Positions 11,901 to 24,083 of a DNA stretch of 64,000 bases are shown one piece after another. Numbering within the stretch: position 1 is the first letter of the stretch; every line of letters starts with the position of its first letter. Source of the DNA: Yamagishiella unicocca (Eukaryota > Chlorophyta > Chlorophyceae > Chlamydomonadales > Volvocaceae); the NCBI GenBank assembly GCA_003116995.1, contig BDSL01000001.1, positions 2,480,001-2,544,000 of the forward strand, in the 5' to 3' direction. A program made the position numbers and the translations under genes. The notes below the pieces were generated by a model, which was not told where the DNA came from, ran no database searches, and saw nothing but the letters and a program-made list of their open reading frames with translations.

Positions 11901-14900
11901 CCTCGTCGCAGCCGCCGTCACCCGAGCCGCCCAGCCCGGCGCCACCCTCGCCTGCGCCGCCATCGCCTCAGCCGCCATCGCCCAAGCCGCTCAGCCCGGC
12001 GCCGCCCTCACCGCAGCTGCCGTCGCCCAAGCCGCCCAGCCCGGCGCCGCCCTCGCCGCATCCGCCGTGGCCCGAGCCTCCCAGGCCGGCGCCGCCTTCA
12101 CCTGCGCTTCCGTCGCCCGAGCCGCCCAGCCCGGCGCCACCCTCGCCGCAGCCGCCGGCGCCCGAGCTGCCCAGCCCGGCGCAGCCCTCGCCGCAGCCGC
12201 CGTCGCCCAAGCAGGCCAGCCTGGCGCCGCCCTCGCCGCAGCCGCCGTGGCCCGAGCCTCCCAGCCCGCCGCCTCCTGCCGTCGCCCGAGCCGCCCAGCC
12301 CGGCGCCGCCTTCGCTTGCGCCGACGTCAATCGAGCCGCCCAGCCCAGCGCCGTCCTTGCCTCAGCCGCCGTCGCCTGAGCCGCCCAGCCCGGCGCCGCC
12401 ATCATCGCAGCCGCCGTCGCCCGAGCAGGCCAGCCTGGCGCCGCCCTCGCCGCAGCCGCCGGCGCCCGAGCTGCCCAGCCAGGCGCCGCCCTCGCCTGCA
12501 CCACCAGCGCCCGAGCCGCCCAGCCCAGCGCCGTCCTTGCCTCAGCCGCCGTCGCCTGAGCTGCCCAGCCCGGCGCCGCCATCGCCGCAGCCGCCGTCGC
12601 CCGAGCAGGCCAGCCCGGCGCCGCCATTGCCGCAGCCGCCATCACCGCAGCCGCCGGCGCCCAAGCCGCCCAGCCCGGCGCCGTCCTTGCCTCAGCCGCC
12701 GGCGACCGAGCCGCCCAGCCCGGCGCCGCTCTCACCGCAGCCGCCATGACCCGAGCCGCCCAGCCCGGCGCCGCCCTCGCCTGCACCACCAGCGCCCGAG
12801 CCGCCCAGCACGGCGCCACCCTCGCCTGCGCCGCCGTCGCCCGAGCCGCCAAGCCCGGCGCCGCCCTCGCCGCAGCCTCCGTCGCCCGAGCCGCCCAGCC
12901 CGGCGTCGCCATCGCCGCAGCCGCCGTCGCCCGAGCCGCCCAGCCCGGCGCCGCCCTCGCCTCAGCCGCCGTCGACCGAGCCGCCCAGCCCGGCGCCGCC
13001 CTCGCCGCAGCCGCCGTCACCCGAGCCGCCCAGCCCGGCGCCGCCCTCGCCTGCGCCGCCATCGCCTCAGCCGCCATCGCCCAAGCCGCTCAGCACGGCG
13101 CCGCCCTCACCGCAGCTGCCGTCGCCCGAGCCGCCCAGCCGCGCGCCGCCCTCGCCTTCACCACCTTCGCCCGAGCCGCCCAGCCCGGCGCCGCCATTGC
13201 CGCAGCCTCCGTCGCCCGAGCCGCCCAGCCCGGCACCGCCCTCGCCTGCGCCGCCATCGCCTCAGCCGCCATTGCCCAAGCCGCTCAGCCCGGCGCCGCC
13301 CTCGCCGCAGCCGCCGGCGGCTGAGCCACCCAGCCCGGCGCCGCCATCGCCGCAGCCGCCGTCGCCCAAGTCGCCCAGCCCGGCGCCACCCTAGCCGCAG
13401 CCGCCGTCGAGCGAGCCGCCCAGCCCGGCGCCGCCCTCACCACAGCCGCCATGACCCGAGCCGCCCAGCCCGGCGCCGCCCTCGCCTGCACCACCAGCGC
13501 CCGAGCCGCCCAGCACGGCGCCACCCTCGCCTGCGCCGCCGTCGCCCGAGCCGCCAAGCCCGGCGCCGCCCTCGCCTGCACCACCAGCGCCCGAGCCGCC
13601 CAGCCCAGAGCCGTCCTTGCCTCAGCCGCCGTCGCCTGAGCTGCCCAGCCCGGCGCCGCCCTCACCGCAGCTGCCGTCGCCCGAGCCGCCCAGCCGGGCG
13701 CCGCCCTCGCCTTCACCACCTTCGCCCGAGCCGCCCAGCCCGGCGCCGCCATTGCCGCAGCCTCCGTCGCCCGAGCCGCCCAGCCCGGCGCCGCCATCGC
13801 CGCAGCCGCCGTCGACCGAGACGCCCAGCCCGGCGCCGCCCTCGCCGCAGCTGCCGTCACCCGAGCCGCCCAGCCTGGCGCCGTCCTCGCCACAGCCACC
13901 GTCGACCAAGCCGCCCAGCCCGGCGCCACCCTCGCCGCAGCCGCCGGCGCCCGAGCTGCCCAGCCCGGCGCCGCCCTCGCCGCAGCCGCCGTCGCCCAAG
14001 CAGGCCAGCCTGGCGCCGCCCTCGCCGCAGCCGCCGTGGCCCGAGCCTCCCAGCCCGCCGCCTCCTGCCGTCGCCCGAGCCGCCCAGCCCGGCGCCGCCT
14101 TCGCTTGCGCCGACGTCACCCGAGCCGCTCAGCCCGGCGCCGTCCTTGCCTCAGCCGCCGTCGACCGAGCCGCCCAGCCCGGCGCCGCCCTCACCGCAGC
14201 CTCCATGACCCGAGCCGCCCAGCCCGGCGCCGCCCTCGCCTGCACCACCAGCGCCCGAGCCGCCCAGCACTGCGCCACCCTCGCCTGCGCCGCCGTCGCC
14301 CGAGCCGCCAAGCCCGGCGCCGCCCAGCACGGCGCTTCCCTCGCCTTCAACACAGGCGCCCGAGCCGCCTAGCCCGGCGCCGCCATTGCCGCAGCCTCCG
14401 TCGCCCGAGCCGCCCAGCCCGGCGCCGCCATCGCCGCAGCCGCTGTCGCCCAAGCCGCCTAGCCCGGCACCGTCCCCGCCTAAGCCGCCGTCGCCCGAGC
14501 CGCCCAGCCCGGCGCCGCCCTCGCCTCAGCCACCGTCGACCAAGCCGCCCAGCCCAGCGCCGCCCTCGCCGCAGCCGCCGTCACCCGAGCCGCCCAGCCC
14601 GGCGCCGCCATCGCCTGCGCCGCCATCGCCGCAGCCGCCGTCGCCCGAGCAGGCCAGCCCGGCGCCGCCATTTCCGCAGCCGCCATCACCGCAGCCGCCG
14701 GCGCCCAAGCCGCCCAGCCCGGCGCCGTCCTTGCCTCAGCCGCCGGCGACCGAGCCGCCCAGCCCGGCGCCGCCCTCGCCTGCGCCGCCATCGCCTCAGC
14801 CGCCATCGCCCAAGCCGCTCAGCCCGGCGCCGCCCTCACCGCAGCTGCCGTCGCCCGAGCCGCCCAGCCGGGCGCCGCCCTCGCCTTCACCACCTTCGCC

Positions 14901-17900
14901 CGAGCCGCCCAGCCCGGCGCCGCCATTGCCGCAGCCTCCGTCGCCCGAGCCGCCCAGCCCGGCGCCACCATCGCCGCAGCCGCCGTCGACCGAGACGCCC
15001 AGCCCGGCGCCGCCCTCGCCGCAGCCGCCGTCACCCGAGCCGCCCAGCCTGGCGCCGTCCTCGCCACCGCCACCGTCGACCGAGCCGCCCAGCCCGGCGC
15101 CGCCCTCGCCGCAGCCGCCGTCACCCGAGCCGCCCAGCCCGGCGCCGCCCTCGCCTGCGCCGTCATCGCCTCAGCCGCCATCGCCCAAGCCGCTCAGCCC
15201 GGCGCCGTCCTCACCGCAGCTGCCGTCGCCCGAGCCGCCCAGCCCGGCGCCGCCCTCGCCGCATGCGCCGTGGCCCGAGCCTCCCCGGCCGGCGCCGCCT
15301 TCACCTGCGCTTCCGTCGCCCGAGCCGCCCAGCCCGGCGCCACCCTCGCCGCAGCCGCCGGCGCCCGAGCTGCCCAGCCCGGCGCCGCCCTCGCCGCAGC
15401 CGCCGTCGCCCAAGCAGGCCAGCCTGGCGCCGCCCTCGCCGAAGCCGCCGTGGCCCGAGCCTCCCAGCCCGCCGCCTCCTGCCGTCGCCCGAGCCGCCCA
15501 GCCCGGCGCCGCCTTCGCTTGCGCCGACGTCAACCGAGCCGCCCAGCCCAGCGCCGTCCTTGCCTCAGCCGCCGTCGACCGAGCCGCCCAGCCCGGCGCC
15601 GCCCTCGCCGCAGCCGCCGTCACCCGAGCCGCCCAGCCCGGCGCCGCCCTCGCCTGCGCCGCCATCGCCTCAGCCGCCATCGCCTAAGCCGCTCAGCCCG
15701 GCGCCGCCCTCACCGCAGCTGCCGTCGCCCGAGCCGCCCAGCCGGGCGCCGCCCTCGCCTTCACCACCTTCGCCCGAGCCGCCCAGCCCGGCGCCGCCAT
15801 TGCCGCAGCCTCCGTCGCCCGAGCCGCCCAGCCCGGCGCCACCATCGCCGCAGCCGCCGTCGACCGAGACGCCCAGCCCGGCGCCGCCCTCGCCGCAGCC
15901 GCCGTCACCCGAGCCGCCCAGCCTGGCGCCGTCCTCGCCACCGCCACCGTCGACCGAGCCGCCCAGCCCGGCGCCGCCCTCGCCGCAGCCGCCGTCACCC
16001 GAGCCGCCCAGCCCGGCGCCACCCTCGCCTGCGCCGCCATCGCCTCAGCCGCCATCGCCCAAGCCGCTCAGCCCGGCGCCGCCCTCACCGCAGCTGCCGT
16101 CGCCCGAGCCGCCCAGCCCGTCGCCGCCCTCGCCGCATCCGCCGTGGCCCGAGCCTCCCAGGCCGGCGCCGCCTTCACCTGCGCTTCCGTCGCCCGAGCC
16201 GCCCAGCCCGGCGCCATTCTCGCCGCAGCCGCCGGCGCCCGAGCTGCCCAGCCCGGCGCCGCCCTCGCCGCAGCCGCCGTCGCCCAAGCAGGCCAGCCTG
16301 GCGCCGCCCTCGCCGCAGCCGCCGTGGCCCGAGCCTCCCAGCCCGCCGCCTCCTGCCGTCGCCCGAGCCGCCCAGCCCGGCGCCGCCTTCGCTTGCGCCG
16401 ACGTCACCCGAGCCGCTCAGCCCGGCGCCGTCCTTGCCTCAGCCGCCGTCGACCGAGCCGCCAAGCCTGGCGCCGCCCTCACCGCAGCCTCCATGACCCG
16501 AGCCGCCCAGCCCGGCGCCGCCCTCGCCTGCACCACCAGCGCCCGAGCCGACCAGCACTGCGCCACCCTCGCCTGCGCCGCCGTCGCCCGAGCCGCCAAG
16601 CCCGGCGCCGCCCAGCACGGCGCTTCCCTCGCCTTCACCACAGGCGCCCGAGCCGCCTAGCCCGGCGCCGCCATTGCCGCAGCCTCCGTCGCCCGAGCCG
16701 CCCAGCCCGGCGCCGCCATCGCCGCAGCCGCTGTCGCCCAAGCCGCCTAGCCCGGCACCGTCCCCGCCTAAGCCGCCGTCGCCCGAGCCGCCCAGCCCGG
16801 CGCCGCCCTCGCCTCAGCCACCGTCGACCGAGCCGCCCAGCCCAGCGCCGCCCTCGCCGCAGCCGCCGTCACCCGAGCCGCCCAGCCTGGCGCCGCCATC
16901 GCCTGCGCCGCCATCGCCTCAGCCGCCATCGCCCAAGCCGCTCAGCCCGGCGCCGCCCTCACCGCAGCTGCCGTCGCCCGAGCCGCCCAGCCCGGCGCCG
17001 CCCTCGCCTGCACCACCAGCGCCCGAGCCGCCCAGCCCAGAGCCGTCCTTGCCTCAGCCGCCGTCGCCTGAGCTGCCCAGCCCGGCGCCGCCATCGCCGC
17101 AGCCGCCGTCGCCCGAGCAGGCCAGCCCGGCGCCGCCATTGCCGCAGCCGCAATCACCGCAGCCGCCGGCGCCCAAGCCGCCCAGCCCGGCGCCGTCCTT
17201 GCCTCAGCCGCCGGCGACCGAGCCGCCCAGCCCGGCGCCGCTCTCACCGCAGCCGCCATGACCCGAGCCGCCCAGCCCGGCGCCACCCTCGCCTGCAACA
17301 CCAGCGCCCGAGCCGCCCAGCACGGCGCCACCCTCGCCTGCGCCGCCGTCGCCCGAGCCGCCAAGCCCGGCGCCGCCCTCGCCGCAGCCTCCGTCGCCCG
17401 AGCCGCCCAGCCCGGCGCCGCCCTCGCCTGCACCACCAGCGCCCGAGCCGCCCAGCCCAGAGCCGTCCTTGCCTCAGCCGCCGTCGCCTGAGCTGCCCAG
17501 CCCGGCGCCGCCCTCACCGCAGCTGCCGTCGCCCGAGCCGCCCAGCCGGGCGCCGCCCTCGCCTTCACCACCTTCGCCCGAGCCGCCCAGCCAGGCGCCG
17601 CCATTGCCGCAGCCTCCGTCGCCCGAGCCGCCCAGCCCGGCGCCGCCATCGCCGCAGCCGCCGTCGACCGAGACGCCCAGCCCGGCGCCGCCCTCGCCGC
17701 AGCCGCCGTCACCCGAGCCGCCCAGCCTGGCGCCGTCCTCGCCACAGCCACCGTCGACCAAGCCGCCCAGCCCGGCGCCGCCCTCGCCGCAGCCGCCGTC
17801 GAGCGAGCCGCCCAGCCCGGCGCCGCCCTCACCACAGCCGCCATGACCCGAGCCGCCCAGCCCGGCGCCGCCCTCGCCTGCACCACCAGCGCCCCAGCCG

Positions 17901-20900
17901 CCCAGCACGGCGCCACCCTCGCCTGCGCCGCCGTCGCCCGAGCCGCCCAGCCCGGCGTCGCCCTCGCCGCAGCCGCCGTCGCCCGAGCCGCCCAGCCCGG
18001 CGCCGCTCTCGCCTCAGCCGCCGTCGACCGAGCCGCCCAGCCCGGCGCGGCCCTCGCCGCAACCGCCGTCACCCGAGCCGCCCAGCCCGGCGCCACCCTC
18101 GCCTGCGCCGCCATCGCCTCAGCCGCCATCGCCCAAGCCGCTCAGCCCGGCGCCGCCCTCACCGCAGCTGCCGTCGCCCGAGCCGCCCAGCCCGTCGCCG
18201 CCCTCGCCGCATCCGCCGTGGCCCGAGCCTCCCAGGCCGGCGCCGCCTTCACCTGCGCTTCCGTCGCCCGAGCCGCCCAGCCCGGCGCCACCCTCGCCGC
18301 AGCCGCCGGCGCCCGAGCTGCCCAGCCCGGCGCCGCCCTCGCCGCAGCCGCCGTCGCCCAAGCAGGCCAGCCCTGCGCCGCCCTCGCCGCAGCCGCCGTG
18401 GCCCGAGCCTCCCAGCCCGCCGCCTCCTGCCGTCGCCCGAGCCGCCCAGCCCGGCGCCGCCTTCGCTTGCGCCGACGTCACCCGAGCCGCTCAGCCCGGC
18501 GCCGTCCTTGCCTCAGCCGCCGTCGACCGAGCCGCCAAGCCCGGCGCCACCCTCGCCTGCGCCGCCGTCGCCCGAGCCGCCAAGCCCGGCGCCGCCCAGC
18601 ACGGCGCTTCCCTCGCCTTCACCACAGGCGCCCGAGCCGCCTAGCCCGGCGCCGCCATTGCCGCAGCCTCCGTCGCCCAAGCCGCCCAGCCCGGCGCCGC
18701 CATCGCCGCAGCCGCTGTCGCCCAAGCCGCCTAGCCCGGCACCGTCCCCGCCGCAGCCGCTGTCGCCCAAGCCGCCTAGCCCGGCACCGTCCCCGCCTCA
18801 GCCGCCGTCGCCCGAGCCGCCCAGCCCAGCGCCGCCCTCGCCGCAGCCGCCGTGGCCCGAGCCTCCCAGCCCGCCGCCTCCTGCCGTCGCCCGAGCCGCC
18901 CAGCCCGGCGCCGCCTTCGCTTGCGCCGACGTCACCCGAGCCGCTCAGCCCGGCGCCGTCCTTGCCTCAGCCGCCGTCGACCGAGCCGCCAAGCCCGGCG
19001 CCACCCTCGCCTGCGCCGCCGTCGCCCGAGCCGCCAAGCCCGGCGCCGCCCAGCACGGCGCTTCCCTCGCCTTCACCACAGGCGCCCGAGCCGCCTAGCC
19101 CGGCGCCGCCATTGCCGCAGCCTCCGTCGCCCAAGCCGCCCAGCCCGGCGCCGCCATCGCCGCAGCCGCTGTCGCCCAAGCCGCCTAGCCCGGCACCGTC
19201 CCCGCCTCAGCCGCCGTCGCCCGAGCCGCCCAGCCCGGCGCCGCCCTCGCCTCAGCCACCGTCGACCGAGCCGCCCAGCCCAGCGCCGCCCTCGCCGCAG
19301 CCGCCGTCACCCGAGCCGCCCAGCCTGGCGCCGCCATCGCCTGCGCCGCCATCGCCTCAGCCGCCATCGCCCAAGCCGCTCAGCCCGGCGCCGCCCTCAC
19401 CGCAGCTGCCGTCGCCCGAGCCGCCCAGCCCGGCGCCGCCCTCGCCTGCACCACCAGCGCCCGAGCCGCCCAGCCCAGAGCCGTCCTTGCCTCAGCCGCC
19501 GTCGCCTGAGCTGCCCAGCCCGGCGCCGCCATCGCCGCAGCCGCCGTCGCCCGAGCAGGCCAGCCCGGCGCCGCCATCGCCGCAGCCGCCATCACCGCAG
19601 CCGCCGGCGCCCGAGCCGCCCAGCCCTGCTCCGTCCTTGCCTCAGCCGCCGGCGACCGAGCCGCCCAGCCCGGCGCCGCCCTTACCGCAGCCGCCATGAC
19701 CCGAGCCGCCCAGCCCGGCGCCGCCCTCGCCTGCAACACCAGCGCCCGAGCCGCCCAGCACGGCGCCACCCTCGCCTGCGCCGCCATCGCCCGAGCCGCC
19801 AAGCCCGGCGCCGCCCTCGCCGCAGCTGCCATCACCCGAGCCGCCCAGCCCGGCGCCGCCCTCGCCTGCGCTTCCGTGGCCCGAGCCGCCCAGCCCGGCG
19901 CCGCCCTAGCCGCAGCCTCCATCGCCCGAGCCGCCCAGCCCGGCGCCACCCTTGCCGCAGCCGCCGTCGCCCGAGCCGCCCAGCCCGGCGCCGCCCTCGC
20001 CTTCACCACCTTCGCCCGAGCCGCCCAGCCCGGCGCCGCCATTGCCGCAGCCGCCGTCGCCCGAGCCGCCCAGCCCGGCGCCGCCGTCGCCTCAGCCGCC
20101 GTCGACCGAGCCGCCCAGCCCGGCGCTGCCCTCGCCGCAGCCGCCATCGCCCAAGCCGCTCAGCCCGGCGCCGCTCAGCCCGGCGCCGCCTTCGCCGCAG
20201 CCGCCGTCTGCTGAGCCCCCCAGCCTGGCGCCGCCCTCGCCGCAGCCGCCGTCGCCCGAGCCACCCAGCCCGGCGCCGTCCTAGCCGCAGCCGCCGTTGC
20301 CCAAGCCGCCCAGCCTGGCGCCGCCCTCGCCTGCGCCGCCGTGGCCCGAGCCTCCCAGCCCGCCGCCTCCTTCGCCTGCGCTGCCGTCGCCCGAGCCGCC
20401 CAGCCCGGCGCCGCCTTCGCTTGCGCCCACGTCAACTGAGCCGCCCAGCCCAGCGCCGCCCTCGCCGCAGCCGCCAGCGCCCGAGCCGCCCAGCCCGCCG
20501 CGCCTTCGCCGCAGCCGCCGTCACCCGAGCCGCTCAGCCCGGCGCCGTCCTTGCCTCAGCCGCCGTCGACCGAGCCTCCCAGCCCGGTGCCGCCCTCACC
20601 GCAGCCGCCATGACCCGAGCCGCCCAGCCCGGCGCCGCCCTCGCCTGCACCACCAGCGCCCGAGCCGCCCAGCCCGGCGCCGCCCTTACCGCAGCCGCCA
20701 TGACCCGAGCCGCCCAGCCCGGCGCCGCCCTCGCCTGCAACACCAGCGCCCGAGCCGCCCAGCACGGCGCCACCCTCGCCTGCGCCGCCATCGCCGCAGC
20801 CGCTGTCGCCCAAGCCGCCTAGCCCGGCACCGTCCCCGCCTCAGCCGCCGTCGCCCGAGCCGCCCAGCCCGGCGCCGCCCTCGCCTCAGCCGCCGTCGAC

Positions 20901-23900
20901 CGAGCCGCTCAGCCCGGCGCCGCCCTCGCCGCAGCCGCCGTCGACCGAGCCGCCCAGCCCGGCGCCGCCCTCGCCGCAGCTGCCATCACCCGAGCCGCCC
21001 AGCCCGGCGCCGCCCTCGCCTGCGCCTCCGTGGCCCGAGCCGCCCAGCCCGGCGCCGCCCTAGCCGCAGCCTCCATCGCCCGAGCCGCCCAGCCCGGCGC
21101 CACCCTTGCCGCAGCCGCCGTCGCCCGAGCCGCCCAGCCCGGCGCCGCCCTCGCCTTCACCACCTTCGCCCGAGCCGCCCAGCCCGGCGCCGCCATTGCC
21201 GCAGCCGCCGTCGCCCGAGCCGCCCAGCCCGGCGCCGCCCTCGCCTCAGCCGCCGTCGACCGAGCCGCCCAGCCCGGCGCTGCCCTCGCCGCAGCCGCCA
21301 TCGCCCAAGCCGCTCAGCCCGGCGCCGCTCAGCCCGGCGCCGCCTTCGCCGCAGCCGCCGTCTGCTGAGCCCCCCAGCCTGGCGCCGCCCTCGCCGCAGC
21401 CGCCGTCGCCCGAGCCACCCAGCCCGGCGCCGCCCTAGCCGCAGCCGCCGTTGCCCAAGCCGCCCAGCCTGGCGCCGCCCTCGCCTGCGCCGCCGTGGCC
21501 CGAGCCTCCCAGCCCGCCGCCTCCTTCGCCTGCGCTGCCGTCGCCCGAGCCGCCCAGCCCGGCGCCGCCTTCGCTTGCGCCCACGTCAACTGAGCCGCCC
21601 AGCCCAGCGCCGCCCTCGCCGCAGCCGCCAGCGCCCGAGCCGCCCAGCCCGCCGCCGCCATCGCCGCAGCCGCCGTCACCCGAGCCGCTCAGCCCGGCGC
21701 CGTCCTTGCCTCAGCCGCCGTCGACCGAGCCTCCCAGCCCGGTGCCGCCCTCACCGCAGCCGCCATGACCCGAGCCGCCCAGCCCGGCGCCGCCCTCGCC
21801 TGCACCACCAGCGCCCGAGCCGCCCAGCCCGGCGCCGCGAACGCCGCAGCCGCCGTCGCCCGAGCCGCCCAGCCCGGCGCCGCCCTCGCCTGCACCACCA
21901 GCGCCCGAGCCGCCCAGCACTGCGCCACCCTCGCCTGCGCCGCCGTCGCCCGAGCCGCCAAGCCCGGCGCCGCCCAGCACGGCGCTTCCCTCGCCTTCAC
22001 CACAGGCGCCCGAGCCGCCTAGCCCGGCGCCGCCATTGCCGCAGCCTCCGTCGCCCAAGCCGCCCAGCCCGGCGCCGCCATCGCCGCAGCCGCTGTCGCC
22101 CAAGCCGCCTAGCCCGGCACCGTCCCCGCCTCAGCCGCCGTCGCCCGAGCCGCCCAGCCCGGCGCCGCCCTCGCCTCAGCCACCGTCGACCGAGCCGCCC
22201 AGCCCAGCGCCGCCCTCGCCGCAGCCGCCGTCACCCGAGCCGCCCAGCCTGGCGCCGCCATCGCCTGCGCCGCCATCGCCTCAGCCGCCATCGCCCAAGC
22301 CGCTCAGCCCGGCGCCGCCCTCACCGCAGCTGCCGTCGCCCGAGCCGCCCAGCCCGGCGCCGCCCTCGCCTGCACCACCAGCGCCCGAGCCGCCCAGCCC
22401 AGAGCCGTCCTTGCCTCAGCCGCCGTCGCCTGAACTGCCCAGCCCGGCGCCGCCATCGCCGCAGCCGCCGTCGCCCGAGCAGGCCAGCCCGGCGCCGCCA
22501 TCGCCGCAGCCGCCATCACCGCAGCCGCCGGCGCCCGAGCCGCCCAGCCCTGCGCCGTCCTTGCCTCAGCCGCCGGCGACCGAGCCGCCCAGCCCGGCGC
22601 CGCCCTTACCGCAGCCGCCATGACCCGAGCCGCCCAGCCCGGCGCCGCCCTCGCCTGCAACACCAGCGCCCGAGCCGCCCAGCACGGCGCCACCCTCGCC
22701 TGCGCCGCCATCGCCCGAGCCGCCAAGCCCGGCGCCGCCCTCGCCGCAGCTGCCATCACCCGAGCCGCCCAGCCCGGCGCCGCCCTCGCCTGCGCTTCCG
22801 TGGCCCGAGCCGCCCAGCCCGGCGCCGCCCTAGCCGCAGCCTCCATCGCCCGAGCCGCCCAGCCCGGCGCCACCCTTGCCGCAGCCGCCGTCGCCCGAGC
22901 CGCCCAGCCCGGCGCCGCCCTCGCCTTCACCACCTTCGCCCGAGCCGCCCAGCCCGGCGCCGCCATTGCCGCAGCCGCCGTCGCCCGAGCCGCCCAGCCC
23001 GGCGCCGCCGTCGCCTCAGCCGCCGTCGACCGAGCCGCCCAGCCCGGCGCTGCCCTCGCCGCAGCCGCCATCGCCCAAGCCGCTCAGCCCGGCGCCGCTC
23101 AGCCCGGCGCCGCCTTCGCCGCAGCCGCCGTCTGCTGAGCCCCCCAGCCTGGCGCCGCCCTCGCCGCAGCCGCCGTCGCCCGAGCCACCCAGCCCGGCGC
23201 CGTCCTAGCCGCAGCCGCCGTTGCCCAAGCCGCCCAGCCTGGCGCCGCCCTCGCCTGCGCCGCCGTGGCCCGAGCCTCCCAGCCCGCCGCCTCCTTCGCC
23301 TGCGCTGCCGTCGCCCGAGCCGCCCAGCCCGGCGCCGCCTTCGCTTGCGCCCACGTCAACTGAGCCGCCCAGCCCAGCGCCGCCCTCGCCGCAGACGCCA
23401 GCGCCCGAGCCGCCCAGCCCGCCGCCGCCATCGCCGCAGCCGCCGTCACCCGAGCCGCTCAGCCCGGCGCCGTCCTTGCCTCAGCCGCCGTCGACCGAGC
23501 CTCCCAGCCCGGTGCCGCCCTCACCGCAGCCGCCATGACCCGAGCCGCCCAGCCCGGCGCCGCCCTCGCCTGCACCACCAGCGCCCGAGCCGCCCAGCCC
23601 GGCGCCGCGAACGCCGCAGCCGCCGTCGCCCGAGCCGCCCAGCCCGGCGCCGCCCTCGCCTCAGCCGCCGTCGACCGAGCCGCTCAGCCCGGCGCCGCCC
23701 TCGCCGCAGCCGCCGTCGACCGAGCCGCCCAGCCCGGCGCCGCCCTCGCCGCAGCCGCCGTCACCCGAGCCGCCCAGCCCGGCGCCGCCCTCGCCTGCGC
23801 CGCCCTCGCCTGCGCCGCCATCGCCCAAGCCGCTCAGCCCGGCGCCGCCCTCACCGCAGCTGCCGTCGCCCGAGCCGCCCAGCCCGGCGCCGCCCTCGCC

Positions 23901-24083
23901 GCATCCGCCGTGGCCCGAGCCTCCCAGGCCAGCGCCGCCTACACCTGCACCACCGGCGCCCGAGCCGTTCAGCCCGGCGCCGCCCTCGCCGCAGCCGCCG
24001 GCGCTCGAGCCGCCCAGCCCGGCGCCGCCCTCGCCTCAGCCGCCGTCGCCTCAGCCGCCCAGCCCGGCGCCGCCCTCGCCTGC
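5911..24083 (+). repeat. ~18.2-kb array of a 45-bp PPSPX-type minisatellite
   Basis: A basic 45-bp unit (three 15-bp subunits) is repeated about 400 times with variants. In one plus-strand frame each unit reads [15 protein letters not shown]. The second frame reads an Arg/Pro/Ser repeat ([15 protein letters not shown]) and the third an Ala repeat ([15 protein letters not shown]). PPSPX repeats are typical of volvocine hydroxyproline-rich glycoproteins such as the shafts of sexual agglutinins. Here, however, TGA (in CCGCCGTGACCCGAG) and TAG (in GCCGCCCTAGCCGC) recur in the PPSPX frame, and single-base indels move that frame (for example CAGCCAGCC near 6053 against CAGCCCAGCC near 6459). No signal peptide or globular domain borders the array. 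It could be an amplified non-coding minisatellite or a wrecked glycoprotein exon; I favour non-coding. Confidence 0.9.
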
